Shown: positions 49,462 to 58,952 of the stretch, piece by piece
How the letters are laid out: every line of letters starts with the position of its first letter
How positions within the stretch are numbered: position 1 is the first letter of the stretch
NCBI GenBank assembly: GCA_963841855.1
Contig: CAWJEJ010000005.1
Span: 124,001-188,000, forward strand
Length of the DNA stretch: 64,000 nucleotides
Direction: 5' to 3'
Origin: CAXBBB01 sp963841855
GTDB lineage: Bacteria; Bacteroidota; Rhodothermia; Rhodothermales; BA12
Translations under genes and position numbers: made by a program
The notes under the pieces: model-generated
Told to the model about the DNA's origin: nothing
What the model saw: only the letters and a program-made list of their open reading frames with translations
The model's database searches: none

Positions 49462-52400
49462 TTAGAGCAGAGCGGCCTTGACGATTCGGCTCTCTCCGTC
49501 TGCCGATACGATGCGGATAAGATAGACGCCCGGCGGCACTCGCTCGCCGTTGCGATCCGTCAGGTCCCACCGCACGCCTCCGACAGCCGAGAGAGCTTCG
49601 AAGCGGTTGATTAGCTGGCCCGTCGGCGAGAGAATCGTGACCTCGGCCTGGACAGGCAAGCGCGCGATCATCAGCCCCTCGACGTCGCGGCTGCGGCGGA
49701 TCGGATTGGGAAAGACGTAAGCGTCGGCCAGCGAAGCCGCTGGCGCTCCAATCGAAACGACGGATCCTTCGGCAGACAAGAGCGCGCCTGATTGAGCGCG
49801 CACGCCGGTGGCCGTGATCGTGACGACGAAGCCGATGCCAGCGCTGGGAGCTCCGCTTAGCAGCAGCGTGACGGCGCCGGGTTCGGCCGCATCTATGCTC
49901 GCGGATTCGATGCGTCCCGACGGCGAGACAGAGTACGCCGATGGATCCTGGGCTGTCGCTGCGTCGACGGCTTCTGAGAAGACGAGCCGAACGCGGTCGT
50001 CACCGATGGACTCGGCTCGCGCGATGATCAGGGTTCTCTCGCTAGGCCGGGTGTTGGGAATGGCCAGCACGAATGGTCTCAGCAGCGCTCCGTCGCGATC
50101 ACGGATGCCTACGATCCGCAATGAGTCTTCGGCCTGTACCGACGCCGAGAACGTCACCAGTAGCCCCCTTCCGTCTGCCAGCACCTGGATAGACGCGCTG
50201 CGATCTCCGACCGAAGCTGTCGCCTCATCGGCGCGGACCGCGAGTGAGAATGGGATGCGGAGCTGGCGCTCATCCAGACGCTCGGCAGTGCCCGGCGACG
50301 CCAGGGCACGCGGAGCGATCAGAAAAGGGCCAGCGAAAGCCGATGCGGACTCGCCGTATAACGCTCGCAAGCTATACTTGCGGGCACTTTCCGTCTCCAG
50401 TGCGAGCGAGTCGACGGCCGCGACTGCTCTCAGTTTGCGCAGCGATTCTCCCTCGCTCGTCCAGACTTCGACGCTATCGGCACCGATCGCCTTCCACGCT
50501 AGCAGCGCTGAGTTGGGGCCGAGAGGATAGGCTGCCGTGACCAGTGGCGGACTGGGCGCGCGGTTTGCACGCAGCGTCAGGATGCCGTCGGAGGTCGAGA
50601 CCAACACTTCGAGCGTGCCGTCCGCGTCGAAGTCGTGAGCCGCAAGGCCTGGAGACACGACGCGAGCGTCCCCGTCTTGGTCGCCGTACGTCCAGCGGAG
50701 CGCCAGGCCGTCGCGCGTCTGCGAGAACACGTAGAGAAAAGGCTCTTGGGCGATGACGACTTCGTCACGGCCGTCGCCGTCCAGGTCGGCCGTCAGCGCG
50801 GATGCGTTGGCGAGCAGCGGACCGACGAGACCGACTTGGGCGGCCAGGTCGCGGCCATCGCGGTGCAAAGTGACGTATGCGGCCTGGGGCTCGCGCTCGT
50901 TGTCTGAAGCTCGGGGCCCAGTCCACGTCTGACGCACCGACACCAGATCGTCGTCGCCGTCGCCGTCCAGATCGCCGACTGCCATGCGCGCGCGCTGGGC
51001 GTAGTCTGGCTGCGGCTCTATCCACACGCTACGCAGCGCCGATCCGTCGTAGGTAAAAGCGAAAAGGTCGGCGTCGGCGTCCAGACTGATGGCTTGGAAA
51101 ACGTCATCGAACGTGCCGAACACGAGCCGAGGATCAGACATGAGGTTAGTCGTGATCTCGCCCGCGCCCTTCGGAGTCGGGTTGTCGAGCTTGGCTACTC
51201 GGCTCCACGATGCGCCGTCGAACGACGTGATATGCCACGCCGTGTCGGAGCGCCCGACCAGTTCGCTGCGACCGTCCCCATCCAGATCGACGATGGCGGC
51301 GCCCAAAAACGCATTGCGCCCGGCGGTCGAAGCGTCTCGTCCCAAACCCGTCGTGTCTTGAAAGATGGGACGTACCGGATATCCTCCATCGGCTGGCGAC
51401 GAGAGCAGCAGCGTCGCGCCCGAAATCTGCGTCAGCAAATCGGGCAGCCCGTCGCCGTCGGCGTCCCCCCAGTCGCGCGGCAGCACGTTGGCGATCAGCT
51501 TGACCCCTTCCGTCGCCACACCGCCGCTCAAATCGGCGATAATGAGCGTGTCGCCGATTGCCTCGTTCTGAAAAGCGTTGAGCGCGATGTCGGGCAGTCC
51601 ATTGCCGTTGAAGTCGGGCAAGCCGCGTCCGTTGCGGGTGGGCAGCAGATGCCCCGTCGGCAGTCCGGTAGGCGATGCAGTCAGAAAGGACGAACGGTGG
51701 CGGTCGGCGGGCACGCGGACGGCGAGCGTCGTGTCCGATGATAGGCCGCCGACGTTGGTGGCCGACAGCGAAATCGTCTCGGTGTAGGCCGAAGTCGAGG
51801 TGCGCCGTACAAACAATCCGTGCACCAGTGCCACTCGGTCACTTTCAACCGTTCCACCAGAACCGACCAGCCGAACCGACGCATCGTCATCCGTTTCCAC
51901 GTCGACCCACACGCCCTGCTCTCCCGACCGTACGGCGAATCCAGCAAAGCGCACGCGTAGGGTGGGAGCGCTCCGGTCGAGCGTGAACCGCACGCGTCGC
52001 TCCAGGTCCGCGCCGCCCAGCCGCGCAATCCGCGCCCGTACCAGATAGGTGCCATCCGGCGCGCCGGACGCGTCCCAGACGGCTAAAGTATCGTTCAGAA
52101 TCGCTCTGTCCGACCGAGCGATCTCGCGCCACGCGGCGTCGCCTTGGTAGGATCGAACTTCGACGGTGAGCCCGCGAAACGATGGGTCTAGAGCCGAGCC
52201 CAGCACGACGACTTGGTCCTGATTCGCACCGCCTTCGGCCAGCGGAGACGTGATCTCGAAGCGTGCCGGAAGCGCGCGCCGCACGGCCTCGTCGACGCGC
52301 AGCAGTCCGTGACCGGTGTCTTCGTCGTATCCCGCTTCGCCCAGATCGCGCGCCGTGCCGGAGAGTATCGAGCGCAGCGACGAAGGCGACAGCGAGGGGT

Positions 52401-53664
52401 CGATTGAGCGAAGCAGCGCGGCGGCTCCGGCAACCTGAGGCGCTGCCAGCGAGGAACCTCCGAGGTTTCGGTAGCCGAATGCGTCCGCTTCGGGTGCGAA
52501 GACCGGCACGTACACCGCCGACGCGGGCGCGCCCAAATCAGCGTTGGGCCCGAAGTCGGCCAGCCCGGCTCGCGCCGTCCCGTCGTTCACGAGCCACACG
52601 ACAGACATCACGTCGGGATAATCGGACGGATAGTGCGGCTCCCGCAAGCCCCTGTTTCCGGCCGATGCGACGATTAAAACGCCCGAGCGGTGGGCGTAGG
52701 CGACGGCGTCGCGCACCAAGGGCGACTGGTACACGTCGCCGAACGAGAGGTTGAGCACGTCGACGCCCAAATCGGCTGCGTAGAGAATCGCCCGCGCCAC
52801 GTCGTCGTCTTCGCCCTGCCCGTCCGACCCGAACGCTCGCAGCGGCACGACGCGCACGCCCGGAGCTACGCCGAACGTCTCACCGCTAGCCAACTGTCCC
52901 ACGGCCGCGCCAGCTACAGTCGTTCCGTGGCCTCGGCCGGGCCCCGGAGTGGGGTCCTCAGATGCATCGTTGTCCGGATCTAGGTAGTCACCTTGCCCAA
53001 GGACCAGGGAGCGCTGCACAAAATCCCAGCCTTGGACGTCGTCGACGAACCCGTTGCCGTCGTCATCCAGGCCGTTGAGGTCGGCCTGAGTATAGCGGCC
53101 ATCGCCATCGAGGTCTTCACCGGGGTTCACCCACACCTGATCGCGCAACGCGGGATGCGCCACGTCGATTCCCGTATCCACGACGCCGATCGTGACGCTT
53201 GGGCTGCCGCTCGTCGTGCGCCACGCCTGAGGAGCACCGATCACGGTGAGATGAGCCGAGCTGTCGGATGCGGTGGGATCGGCACGTGTTGGAGCCAGCG
53301 GCACGGACGATCCACTCAAGCCGCTGAGCCCAATCAGGCGCGGCACGACGGCGTAGAGCACGTCGGAGCGCTGGCTCAGCCGCTGGGCGACGGATGCGGG
53401 ATTTTCGCCGGGGACGAGGACGAGGCGGTAGGTCTCGGCGATCCGAACGTCGAAGGTCGACACGCTGGCTTCTGCGGCCGTGAGGTCAAAGTACCCCTCG
53501 TCGACGACGGGGCGAAGAGCGGCGCCCGAAGCAGCAGGCTTGAGACGAACGATGACCTCACCCTTCTGCGCTTGTGCGAGATGGGGAGTCAAGCAGCCGA
53601 TCCAAGCGAGCAGCAGCACGAGCGCCAACTGCGCTGCCCGAAAGCGCAGACACGAAATGGGCAT
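49462..53664 (-). CDS. Secreted subtilisin-like (S8) serine protease with FG-GAP repeats and FlgD/Por-type C-terminal tail
   Basis: 1400 residues. Signal peptide from the ATG at 53664 (CLRFRAAQLALVLLLAWIGC...AQAQ); an upstream ATG at 53697 adds 11 residues. Catalytic triad: Asp in VVDTGIDVAHPAL, His in GPGRGHGTTVAGAAVG, Ser in LGGSSLAAPQVAGAAALL (usually GTSMAAP). An EF-hand-like NPGEDLDGDGRYTQADLNG insertion follows the Asp. Next are Ig-like parts, then FG-GAP/VCBS repeats (DFNGNGLPDIALN, DADGDGLPDLL, DLDGDGDDDLV, DLDGDGRDEVV), and the end VFPNPIRRS ... GVYLIRIVS resembles a T9SS sorting tail. Its start overlaps the upstream glycosyltransferase by 107 bases. Confidence 0.9.
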   Translation of the reverse strand: MPISCLRFRAAQLALVLLLAWIGCLTPHLAQAQKGEVIVRLKPAASGAALRPVVDEGYFDLTAAEASVSTFDVRIAETYRLVLVPGENPASVAQRLSQRSDVLYAVVPRLIGLSGLSGSSVPLAPTRADPTASDSSAHLTVIGAPQAWRTTSGSPSVTIGVVDTGIDVAHPALRDQVWVNPGEDLDGDGRYTQADLNGLDDDGNGFVDDVQGWDFVQRSLVLGQGDYLDPDNDASEDPTPGPGRGHGTTVAGAAVGQLASGETFGVAPGVRVVPLRAFGSDGQGEDDDVARAILYAADLGVDVLNLSFGDVYQSPLVRDAVAYAHRSGVLIVASAGNRGLREPHYPSDYPDVMSVVWLVNDGTARAGLADFGPNADLGAPASAVYVPVFAPEADAFGYRNLGGSSLAAPQVAGAAALLRSIDPSLSPSSLRSILSGTARDLGEAGYDEDTGHGLLRVDEAVRRALPARFEITSPLAEGGANQDQVVVLGSALDPSFRGLTVEVRSYQGDAAWREIARSDRAILNDTLAVWDASGAPDGTYLVRARIARLGGADLERRVRFTLDRSAPTLRVRFAGFAVRSGEQGVWVDVETDDDASVRLVGSGGTVESDRVALVHGLFVRRTSTSAYTETISLSATNVGGLSSDTTLAVRVPADRHRSSFLTASPTGLPTGHLLPTRNGRGLPDFNGNGLPDIALNAFQNEAIGDTLIIADLSGGVATEGVKLIANVLPRDWGDADGDGLPDLLTQISGATLLLSSPADGGYPVRPIFQDTTGLGRDASTAGRNAFLGAAIVDLDGDGRSELVGRSDTAWHITSFDGASWSRVAKLDNPTPKGAGEITTNLMSDPRLVFGTFDDVFQAISLDADADLFAFTYDGSALRSVWIEPQPDYAQRARMAVGDLDGDGDDDLVSVRQTWTGPRASDNEREPQAAYVTLHRDGRDLAAQVGLVGPLLANASALTADLDGDGRDEVVIAQEPFLYVFSQTRDGLALRWTYGDQDGDARVVSPGLAAHDFDADGTLEVLVSTSDGILTLRANRAPSPPLVTAAYPLGPNSALLAWKAIGADSVEVWTSEGESLRKLRAVAAVDSLALETESARKYSLRALYGESASAFAGPFLIAPRALASPGTAERLDERQLRIPFSLAVRADEATASVGDRSASIQVLADGRGLLVTFSASVQAEDSLRIVGIRDRDGALLRPFVLAIPNTRPSERTLIIARAESIGDDRVRLVFSEAVDAATAQDPSAYSVSPSGRIESASIDAAEPGAVTLLLSGAPSAGIGFVVTITATGVRAQSGALLSAEGSVVSIGAPAASLADAYVFPNPIRRSRDVEGLMIARLPVQAEVTILSPTGQLINRFEALSAVGGVRWDLTDRNGERVPPGVYLIRIVSADGESRIVKAALL

Positions 53665-54853
53665 CGGGCGTTGGCAACCGGTCGTTTCGCCAGTCATCGT
53701 AAAGGGAGATCAAGTGGTGAGCCGCCGCTCGGACATCGTCCGGATCGGCCAGTCGGGCTGCGCCGTAGCGCTCCAGTTGGTCGCGGGCGGCGCCGGGCGG
53801 TACCAAACCGAGGATTGGACGACGAGAGCCAAAATAGGCGTACAGTTTGCTGGTAACGATCTGATCGCCCCGCTTCTGGTGCCCAACCGTCATCCACAGC
53901 ACGTCGGCGGTCGCCATGCGGCGTGCGGCGTCGACGGACGAGAGGTAGCCGAGTGTTTCGACATAATCCTCAAGACCTAGCTGGCTTACGAGCGACGAAA
54001 AATTAGGAGGAATCAATCCTGCAAAAACGGACATTAGCCTAAGCTCAGGTCGTTCGTTCAACGCTGCGCGCAGTGCGTGGAGAAACGTGTCGGGCTGCTG
54101 CGCTCCATAGAACACGCCGGCGTAGAGCAGGTGCATGGATCGGGCCGAAGAGTATCGGGGCGGGCTCTCCTGCGAAGCGGCAACGTCGTAGCCGTGCGGC
54201 AGGACGTAGGGAAGGACCGCGTGGCGCGACTGAATCGAGCGTGCGATCGGCTCGGAAACTGTCCATATATCGTCAGCGCGTTTGATCGCCCATCGCTCCA
54301 AAGCGGCGTGGGCTCGCCGGTGAAGGCGCGTGGCGAACCTCTGCCGGGGCGCGTCGACCCAGTCGTCTCGAAAGTCGAGCACCAAAGGAATATTCAGTCG
54401 CCCGCTTGCCCACGCCGCCCCCACTAGCGCCGAATGCGGAGGCCCCGTCGCCAGCACCGCGTCGAACGGCCGGTCACGATGCGCGCTGGTCGCGGAATGG
54501 AGAGCGAACGGCAACCATCCGACTTTGGAGTCAGGGATGAGCCAGGCTCCCAGGGCGCCGAATCGCTTGGCCCCTCGCTCCTCTCCCGCCGGCAAGGGAT
54601 GAGTTGCCCGGCGGCCATCCGGAGTCGGCAGATGCAGCGGGTCCAGACTGCGCGTGCGGACCACTTCTACGCCCGCGTTTTGGATGTGCCGTTCCAACTC
54701 GTCGTCCCAGGCAGCGTAGCGCTTGGGCGAGGCGGTCACGACGGTCGGTTGCCAGCCGTGATCGGGCAGATGACGCGCGATTCGGGCGATGCGCTGCACC
54801 CCGCTCATGCCCATCGGCGGGAAATAGTAGGCAAGCACGAGTAGCCGCTTCAT
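53558..54853 (-). CDS. Family 4-type glycosyltransferase
   Basis: 431 residues, GT-B fold. Opens MKRLLVLAYYFPPMGMSGVQRIARIARHLPDHGWQPTVVT, the start typical of GT4 enzymes of exopolysaccharide synthesis, with LVLDFRDDWVDAPR, ADDIWTVSEPIARS and HLLYAGVFYGAQQPDTFLHAL later. The ATG at 54853 is one base after the M24 stop. The last 107 bases (LPTPDAHFVSALSGSAVGARA...) also encode the subtilase signal peptide in another frame; both readings look real. Confidence 0.85.
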   Translation of the reverse strand: MKRLLVLAYYFPPMGMSGVQRIARIARHLPDHGWQPTVVTASPKRYAAWDDELERHIQNAGVEVVRTRSLDPLHLPTPDGRRATHPLPAGEERGAKRFGALGAWLIPDSKVGWLPFALHSATSAHRDRPFDAVLATGPPHSALVGAAWASGRLNIPLVLDFRDDWVDAPRQRFATRLHRRAHAALERWAIKRADDIWTVSEPIARSIQSRHAVLPYVLPHGYDVAASQESPPRYSSARSMHLLYAGVFYGAQQPDTFLHALRAALNERPELRLMSVFAGLIPPNFSSLVSQLGLEDYVETLGYLSSVDAARRMATADVLWMTVGHQKRGDQIVTSKLYAYFGSRRPILGLVPPGAARDQLERYGAARLADPDDVRAAAHHLISLYDDWRNDRLPTPDAHFVSALSGSAVGARAAARLDRLLDSPSRTSAEG

Positions 54854-54854
54854 C

Positions 54855-55910
54855 TCACACGATCCGTAGATCGGCGGATGCCCGTGTAAGCCGCTCAACA
54901 CCTTCGCTGCGCACCCAGACCATGTCTTCGATGCGGATGCCCCAGGAGCCCGGCAGGTACACGCCTGGTTCGATAGTGACGACGCAGTCGGCCGGAACCG
55001 CATAGTCGGCCTGAGCGCTCAGCCGAGGCCACTCGTGCGTTTCGAGCCCGATCCCGTGTCCCAGACCGTGAACGAACTGCTCGGCGAGTCCGGCGCGGCC
55101 GAGCGATGACCTAGCCGCCGAATCGATGTGCGCCGCATCCACGCCCGGCTTCGCAACCTCGATAGCGGCTTGCTGCGCCCTCAGGACTGCGTCGTAGGCG
55201 TCGGCGAAAGCGTCCGACGGTGCTCCGGCGTGCAGCATCCGCGTCATATCGGACGCATAGCCTCGGACGACGCAGCCCATGTCGATCAGCAGAGGTTCGC
55301 CGGCCTGCCAGATTCTGCCGGTGGGGCGAGCGTGAGGCAGCGCGCTGTTGGGGCCGGACGCCACGATCGGCTCGAACGCCATTCGCTGCACTCCACCGCT
55401 CAGGCATCCGTAGACCAGTTCGGCAGCGATCTGCTGCTCACTCATACCTGGAGCGATGCGCCCACTCACGTCGTGCCATACGTGTTCGCCGATCCGTTGG
55501 GCGCGCACGATGGCATCGACTTGCTCCTGCGATTTCGCCGCGACCCGCCGCTCGACCCTGTCGCCCGTGTCGTGCAGCGCCAGCCCAGGAACGAGCGCCT
55601 GGATGGCGCGCGACTGGCCCAGCGTCAGGTGCGCATCTTGCACGAACAGTCCGCCACGACCAGCGACCAAGACCGCTAGCGATTCGGCCAGCGGATCCTG
55701 CGTCACGACGATGCCGACGAGGTCTTCCACCTGCTGCGCTGCCTGATCTCGGTAGCGCCCGTCCGTGAGCAGATGCGCGTTTCCCCCGTCGATGAGCAGC
55801 CACCCGTTCGACCCGGTGAAGCCGCAGGCCCAGCGTACGTGGGCGGCATGCGTCAGAAGCAGCGGACCGGCGGCACAGTCGGCGAGCAGCGAGAGGCGGT
55901 CTTTCAACAT
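54855..55910 (-). CDS. M24-family Xaa-Pro peptidase (second copy)
   Basis: 351 residues, creatinase-like N-terminal domain plus pita-bread domain. Metal ligands: the Asp pair in LIDMGCVVRGYASDMTR, His in FVHGLGHGIGLETHE, Glu in VTIEPGVYLPG and Glu in GIRIEDMVWV. Only moderately similar to the copy at 35.5 kb (notably the N-terminal half), so it is an older paralogue, not a recent duplication. Lies between guaB (55 bases upstream) and the GT4 gene. Confidence 0.92.
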   Translation of the reverse strand: MLKDRLSLLADCAAGPLLLTHAAHVRWACGFTGSNGWLLIDGGNAHLLTDGRYRDQAAQQVEDLVGIVVTQDPLAESLAVLVAGRGGLFVQDAHLTLGQSRAIQALVPGLALHDTGDRVERRVAAKSQEQVDAIVRAQRIGEHVWHDVSGRIAPGMSEQQIAAELVYGCLSGGVQRMAFEPIVASGPNSALPHARPTGRIWQAGEPLLIDMGCVVRGYASDMTRMLHAGAPSDAFADAYDAVLRAQQAAIEVAKPGVDAAHIDSAARSSLGRAGLAEQFVHGLGHGIGLETHEWPRLSAQADYAVPADCVVTIEPGVYLPGSWGIRIEDMVWVRSEGVERLTRASADLRIV

Positions 55911-55965
55911 GGCGAGGTAGACCTGGCAAGTCTCTAAGGCCTGTCAGGTTTGGAGGACCGGAGGT

Positions 55966-57432
55966 TCAGCCGCGCGAGGTGTAATTGGGCGATTCGCGCG
56001 TCACGATCACGTCGTGCGGATGGCTCTCGCGCAGTCCGGCGCCCGTGATGCGGACGAACTGCGCCCCATGGCGCATCGCTTCGATGCTTTCGGATCCCGT
56101 GTAGCCCATCGCCGCGCGCAGCCCGCCGACCATCTGGTAGACGACTTCGCCGAGCATGCCGCCGTACGGAACGCGGCCTTCGATGCCTTCGGGGACAAGC
56201 TTTTTGATGTCGTCCTCGGCGTCCTGGAAGTAGCGGTCCTTGCTCCCTTCCTGCATCGCGCCGACCGATCCCATGCCGCGGTATGCCTTGAACTTGCGCC
56301 CCTCGTACAAGATCGTCTCGCCCGGACTCTCGTCGACACGCGCGAACATGCCGCCGATCATCACGCTCGACGCGCCCGCGGCAATCGCCTTGGCGATGTC
56401 GCCCGTCTGCTTGACACCGCCGTCGGCGATGATCGGAATGCCAGATTTTTCGGCTTCTTCGGCGCAGTCCATGATCGCCGTCAACTGCGGCACGCCGACA
56501 CCCGCTACAACTCGTGTGGTGCATATAGACCCCGGTCCGATCCCGACCTTGACACCATCGGCACCGACTTCGATCAGATCCTGAGTACCCGACTTCGTAG
56601 CCACATTACCCGCGATCACGTCCAGGTTGCCAAACGCCTTTTTGACCTGGGCGACCGTCCGCAGCACGCCTTCGCTCTGCCCATGCGCCGTGTCGATGAT
56701 CACGAAGTCGACCTGCGACTCGACCAGAGCAGACACGCGCTCTACCACGTCGGGCGTTACGCCGACAGCCGCGCCGACGCGCAGGCGTCCGTGCTCGTCT
56801 TTGCACGCGTTGGGATGCCGCCGCCGCTTCTGGATGTCCTTGAACGTGATCAGCCCCTTCAAAATGCCCTCGTCATCGACGACCGGCAGCTTCTCGATTT
56901 TGTGGTGCTGCAACGTGTCCTCGGCCTGATCCAGCGTCGTGCCGACGGGGACGGTGACCAAAGGCGTCGGCGTCATCACGTCGGCGAGTGTGACCGACGA
57001 GTCCAGTTGGAAGCGCAGGTCGCGGTTCGTCGCGATGCCGACCAAGTGGCCCTCGCCGTCGATGATGGGGATGCCGCCGATCGAATGCTTGGCCATCACG
57101 CCGTGCGCCTCGCCCACCGTGCTGTCGGGGCGCAGCGTGATCGGGTCGAGGATCATGCCGCTCTCGCTGCGCTTGACGCGCCGGACTTCGGCCGCCTGCC
57201 GCTCGATCGTCATGTTTTTGTGCAGAACGCCGACGCCGCCCTCGCGCGCCATCGCGATCGCCATGTCCGCCTCGGTCACGGTATCCATCGCCGCCGAGAG
57301 CAGCGGGACGTTGAGTGCGATCTTTTTGGTTAGCTGCGACACCAGCGACACGTCGCGCGGCATGACCGACGAGCGCGCCGGAACGAGCAGCACATCGTCG
57401 TAGGTAAGAGCTTGCTGGATGATTTTGGACAT
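55966..57432 (-). CDS. guaB: Inosine-5'-monophosphate dehydrogenase
   Basis: Rate-limiting step to GMP. 488 residues from the ATG at 57432 (MSKIIQQALTYDDVLLVPARSSVMPRDVSL). Two CBS domains in the middle (about residues 90-200), NAD/IMP loop with the catalytic Cys in GIGPGSICTTRVVAGVGVPQ, IADGGVKQTGDIAKA, GMFARVDESPGE, and the flap region RGMGSVGAMQ. Five bases after the pseudouridine synthase gene. Confidence 0.97.
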   Translation of the reverse strand: MSKIIQQALTYDDVLLVPARSSVMPRDVSLVSQLTKKIALNVPLLSAAMDTVTEADMAIAMAREGGVGVLHKNMTIERQAAEVRRVKRSESGMILDPITLRPDSTVGEAHGVMAKHSIGGIPIIDGEGHLVGIATNRDLRFQLDSSVTLADVMTPTPLVTVPVGTTLDQAEDTLQHHKIEKLPVVDDEGILKGLITFKDIQKRRRHPNACKDEHGRLRVGAAVGVTPDVVERVSALVESQVDFVIIDTAHGQSEGVLRTVAQVKKAFGNLDVIAGNVATKSGTQDLIEVGADGVKVGIGPGSICTTRVVAGVGVPQLTAIMDCAEEAEKSGIPIIADGGVKQTGDIAKAIAAGASSVMIGGMFARVDESPGETILYEGRKFKAYRGMGSVGAMQEGSKDRYFQDAEDDIKKLVPEGIEGRVPYGGMLGEVVYQMVGGLRAAMGYTGSESIEAMRHGAQFVRITGAGLRESHPHDVIVTRESPNYTSRG

Positions 57433-57437
57433 CGCGG

Positions 57438-58268
57438 TTAGGCTACTTGTTTTTTGAGTCTTGACACCTCGTTGGGCGACAGGTGACGCCACTTGCCGCG
57501 CCGGACACCTTTGCTCGTGATCCCGGCGTATTGCACGCGTTCGAGCTTGGACACGCGGTGGCCGACTGCTTCCATCATGCGCCGCACCTGCCGGTTACGC
57601 CCCTCGTGCAGCGACAAGCCGATGACGCGCTTGTCTCCCAAATAGGCGACCTGATCGGCGTGGGCAGGACCGTCTTCGAGTTCGATCCCGTCGACCAACT
57701 GCTGCAGCTGCTCGTCGGTCACGTCAGCTTCGGTCTCTATCCGATAGACCTTCTCGACGCTCTTGGACGGGTGCATCAGCAGGTGCCCCAACTCGCCGTC
57801 CGACGTGAGCAGCAGGACGCCGAGCGTGTGGCGGTCCAATCGGCCAACGGGAAACAGCGTGTCTTTGATGCTCTTGGGCAAGTCGATCAGGTCCATCACG
57901 GTCGACCGGTCGTGCTCGTCCGACTTGGTAGTGATCGTGTCGTGCGGCTTGTTGAGCAGGATGTACGTCTGCTTGCCCAGCGTGAGCGGCGTGCCGTCGA
58001 GTTTGATGTCGTCGCCCGGCCCGACCTGCACGCCCATCTCGGTCGTGACCTCGCCGTTGACCGATACGCGGCCTTCGGCGATGATCTCGTCGGCTTTGCG
58101 GCGCGAGGCGACTCCGCTCCTCGCAAGGAAGCGGTTCAAGCGCATCGGCTCGGTTAGGCGACGTTCGGTCTTTTCCTCGCCGAATTTGCCGTTGCCTTTG
58201 CGGTCGCGCGAGCGTGTTTTGTTGGACGACGACGTTTTGCCGTAGCCTCTTGGAGAGCGTTTAGCCAT
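57438..58268 (-). CDS. RluB/RsuA-family rRNA pseudouridine synthase
   Basis: 276 residues. Basic N-terminal tail (Lys/Arg/Gly-rich), S4 domain MRLNRFLARSGVASRRKADEIIAEGRVSVNG, then the RsuA-type catalytic domain with the nucleophile Asp in FPVGRLDRHTLGVLLLTSDGEL and EKVYRIETE, closing with LHEGRNRQVRRMMEAVGHRVSKL. RsuA and RluB/E/F cannot be separated confidently; RluB (23S position 2605-type) is most common next to scpAB. Its start overlaps the scpB stop by 8 bases. Confidence 0.9.
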   Translation of the reverse strand: MAKRSPRGYGKTSSSNKTRSRDRKGNGKFGEEKTERRLTEPMRLNRFLARSGVASRRKADEIIAEGRVSVNGEVTTEMGVQVGPGDDIKLDGTPLTLGKQTYILLNKPHDTITTKSDEHDRSTVMDLIDLPKSIKDTLFPVGRLDRHTLGVLLLTSDGELGHLLMHPSKSVEKVYRIETEADVTDEQLQQLVDGIELEDGPAHADQVAYLGDKRVIGLSLHEGRNRQVRRMMEAVGHRVSKLERVQYAGITSKGVRRGKWRHLSPNEVSRLKKQVA

Positions 58269-58941
58269 CGTGCTGAGTTAAAGTATCAGTTGAAGAGTCG
58301 GGCGCAAGCTCTTCCGCGTCAGTAATTGACGACAGTGCAGCTTGCGTCAGGACGAGTTGCGCGCGTTCGCGCTCGAAACGGGGATCGGCGAGAATGTCTT
58401 CGATCTCGCGGATGTCCGGAAGATCGTCGAGTGTGTTCAGCCCAAAGGTTTCGAGAAACGTCTCGGTCGGCGCGTAGAGAACGGGGCGACCGACGCTCTC
58501 GCTGCGCCCCACGTCCTCGACCAGTTCCAAATCGACCAGCCGCCCCAGCGCGTAGCCACTGTCAACACCGCGTACGTGGTCGATCTCGGGCTTGGTTATG
58601 GGCGCACGGTAGGCGACGATGGCTACCGTTTCGAGTAGCGTCGGCGACAGTCCCTTTTCGACCGGCTCATCGTCGAGCGCTCGGACGGCAGCGTCCAAAT
58701 CGGGATGCGTGAGCAGGCGGACGCCACCGGCTTCGCGACGCAGGACGATACCCGTCGGTTCGAGCCGTTGAGCCAGTTCCTGGGCCGCTGTTTCCAGATC
58801 AAGCGGCGTCAAGTGCCACGCGTAGGCGCGTTCGGCGACGCTAGCGATCCGGTCCATCGTGAGGATGCCGCCATCGCGAAACGCGACGGCCTCAATCAGT
58901 CGAGATAGGTCGTGAGCGCTCGGCGATGCAGTGGGGTTCAT
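58261..58941 (-). CDS. scpB: Segregation and condensation protein B
   Basis: Winged-helix kleisin-interacting subunit of the SMC-ScpAB condensin. 226 residues. Tandem winged helices with the family stretch LSPTLLETVAIVAYRAPITKPEIDHVRGVDSG and ELVEDVGRSESVGRPVLYAPTETFLETFGLNTLDDLP. Start ATG at 58941, 11 bases after the presumed scpA stop. Intact, in contrast to the adjacent scpA. Confidence 0.95.
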   Translation of the reverse strand: MNPTASPSAHDLSRLIEAVAFRDGGILTMDRIASVAERAYAWHLTPLDLETAAQELAQRLEPTGIVLRREAGGVRLLTHPDLDAAVRALDDEPVEKGLSPTLLETVAIVAYRAPITKPEIDHVRGVDSGYALGRLVDLELVEDVGRSESVGRPVLYAPTETFLETFGLNTLDDLPDIREIEDILADPRFERERAQLVLTQAALSSITDAEELAPDSSTDTLTQHDG

Positions 58942-58952
58942 GCCGGGCCAAG

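Noticed and set aside
56014..57333. Plus-strand frame of 439 codons opposite guaB
   Set aside because: Antisense shadow of guaB, His/Arg/Asp-rich product without domain features.
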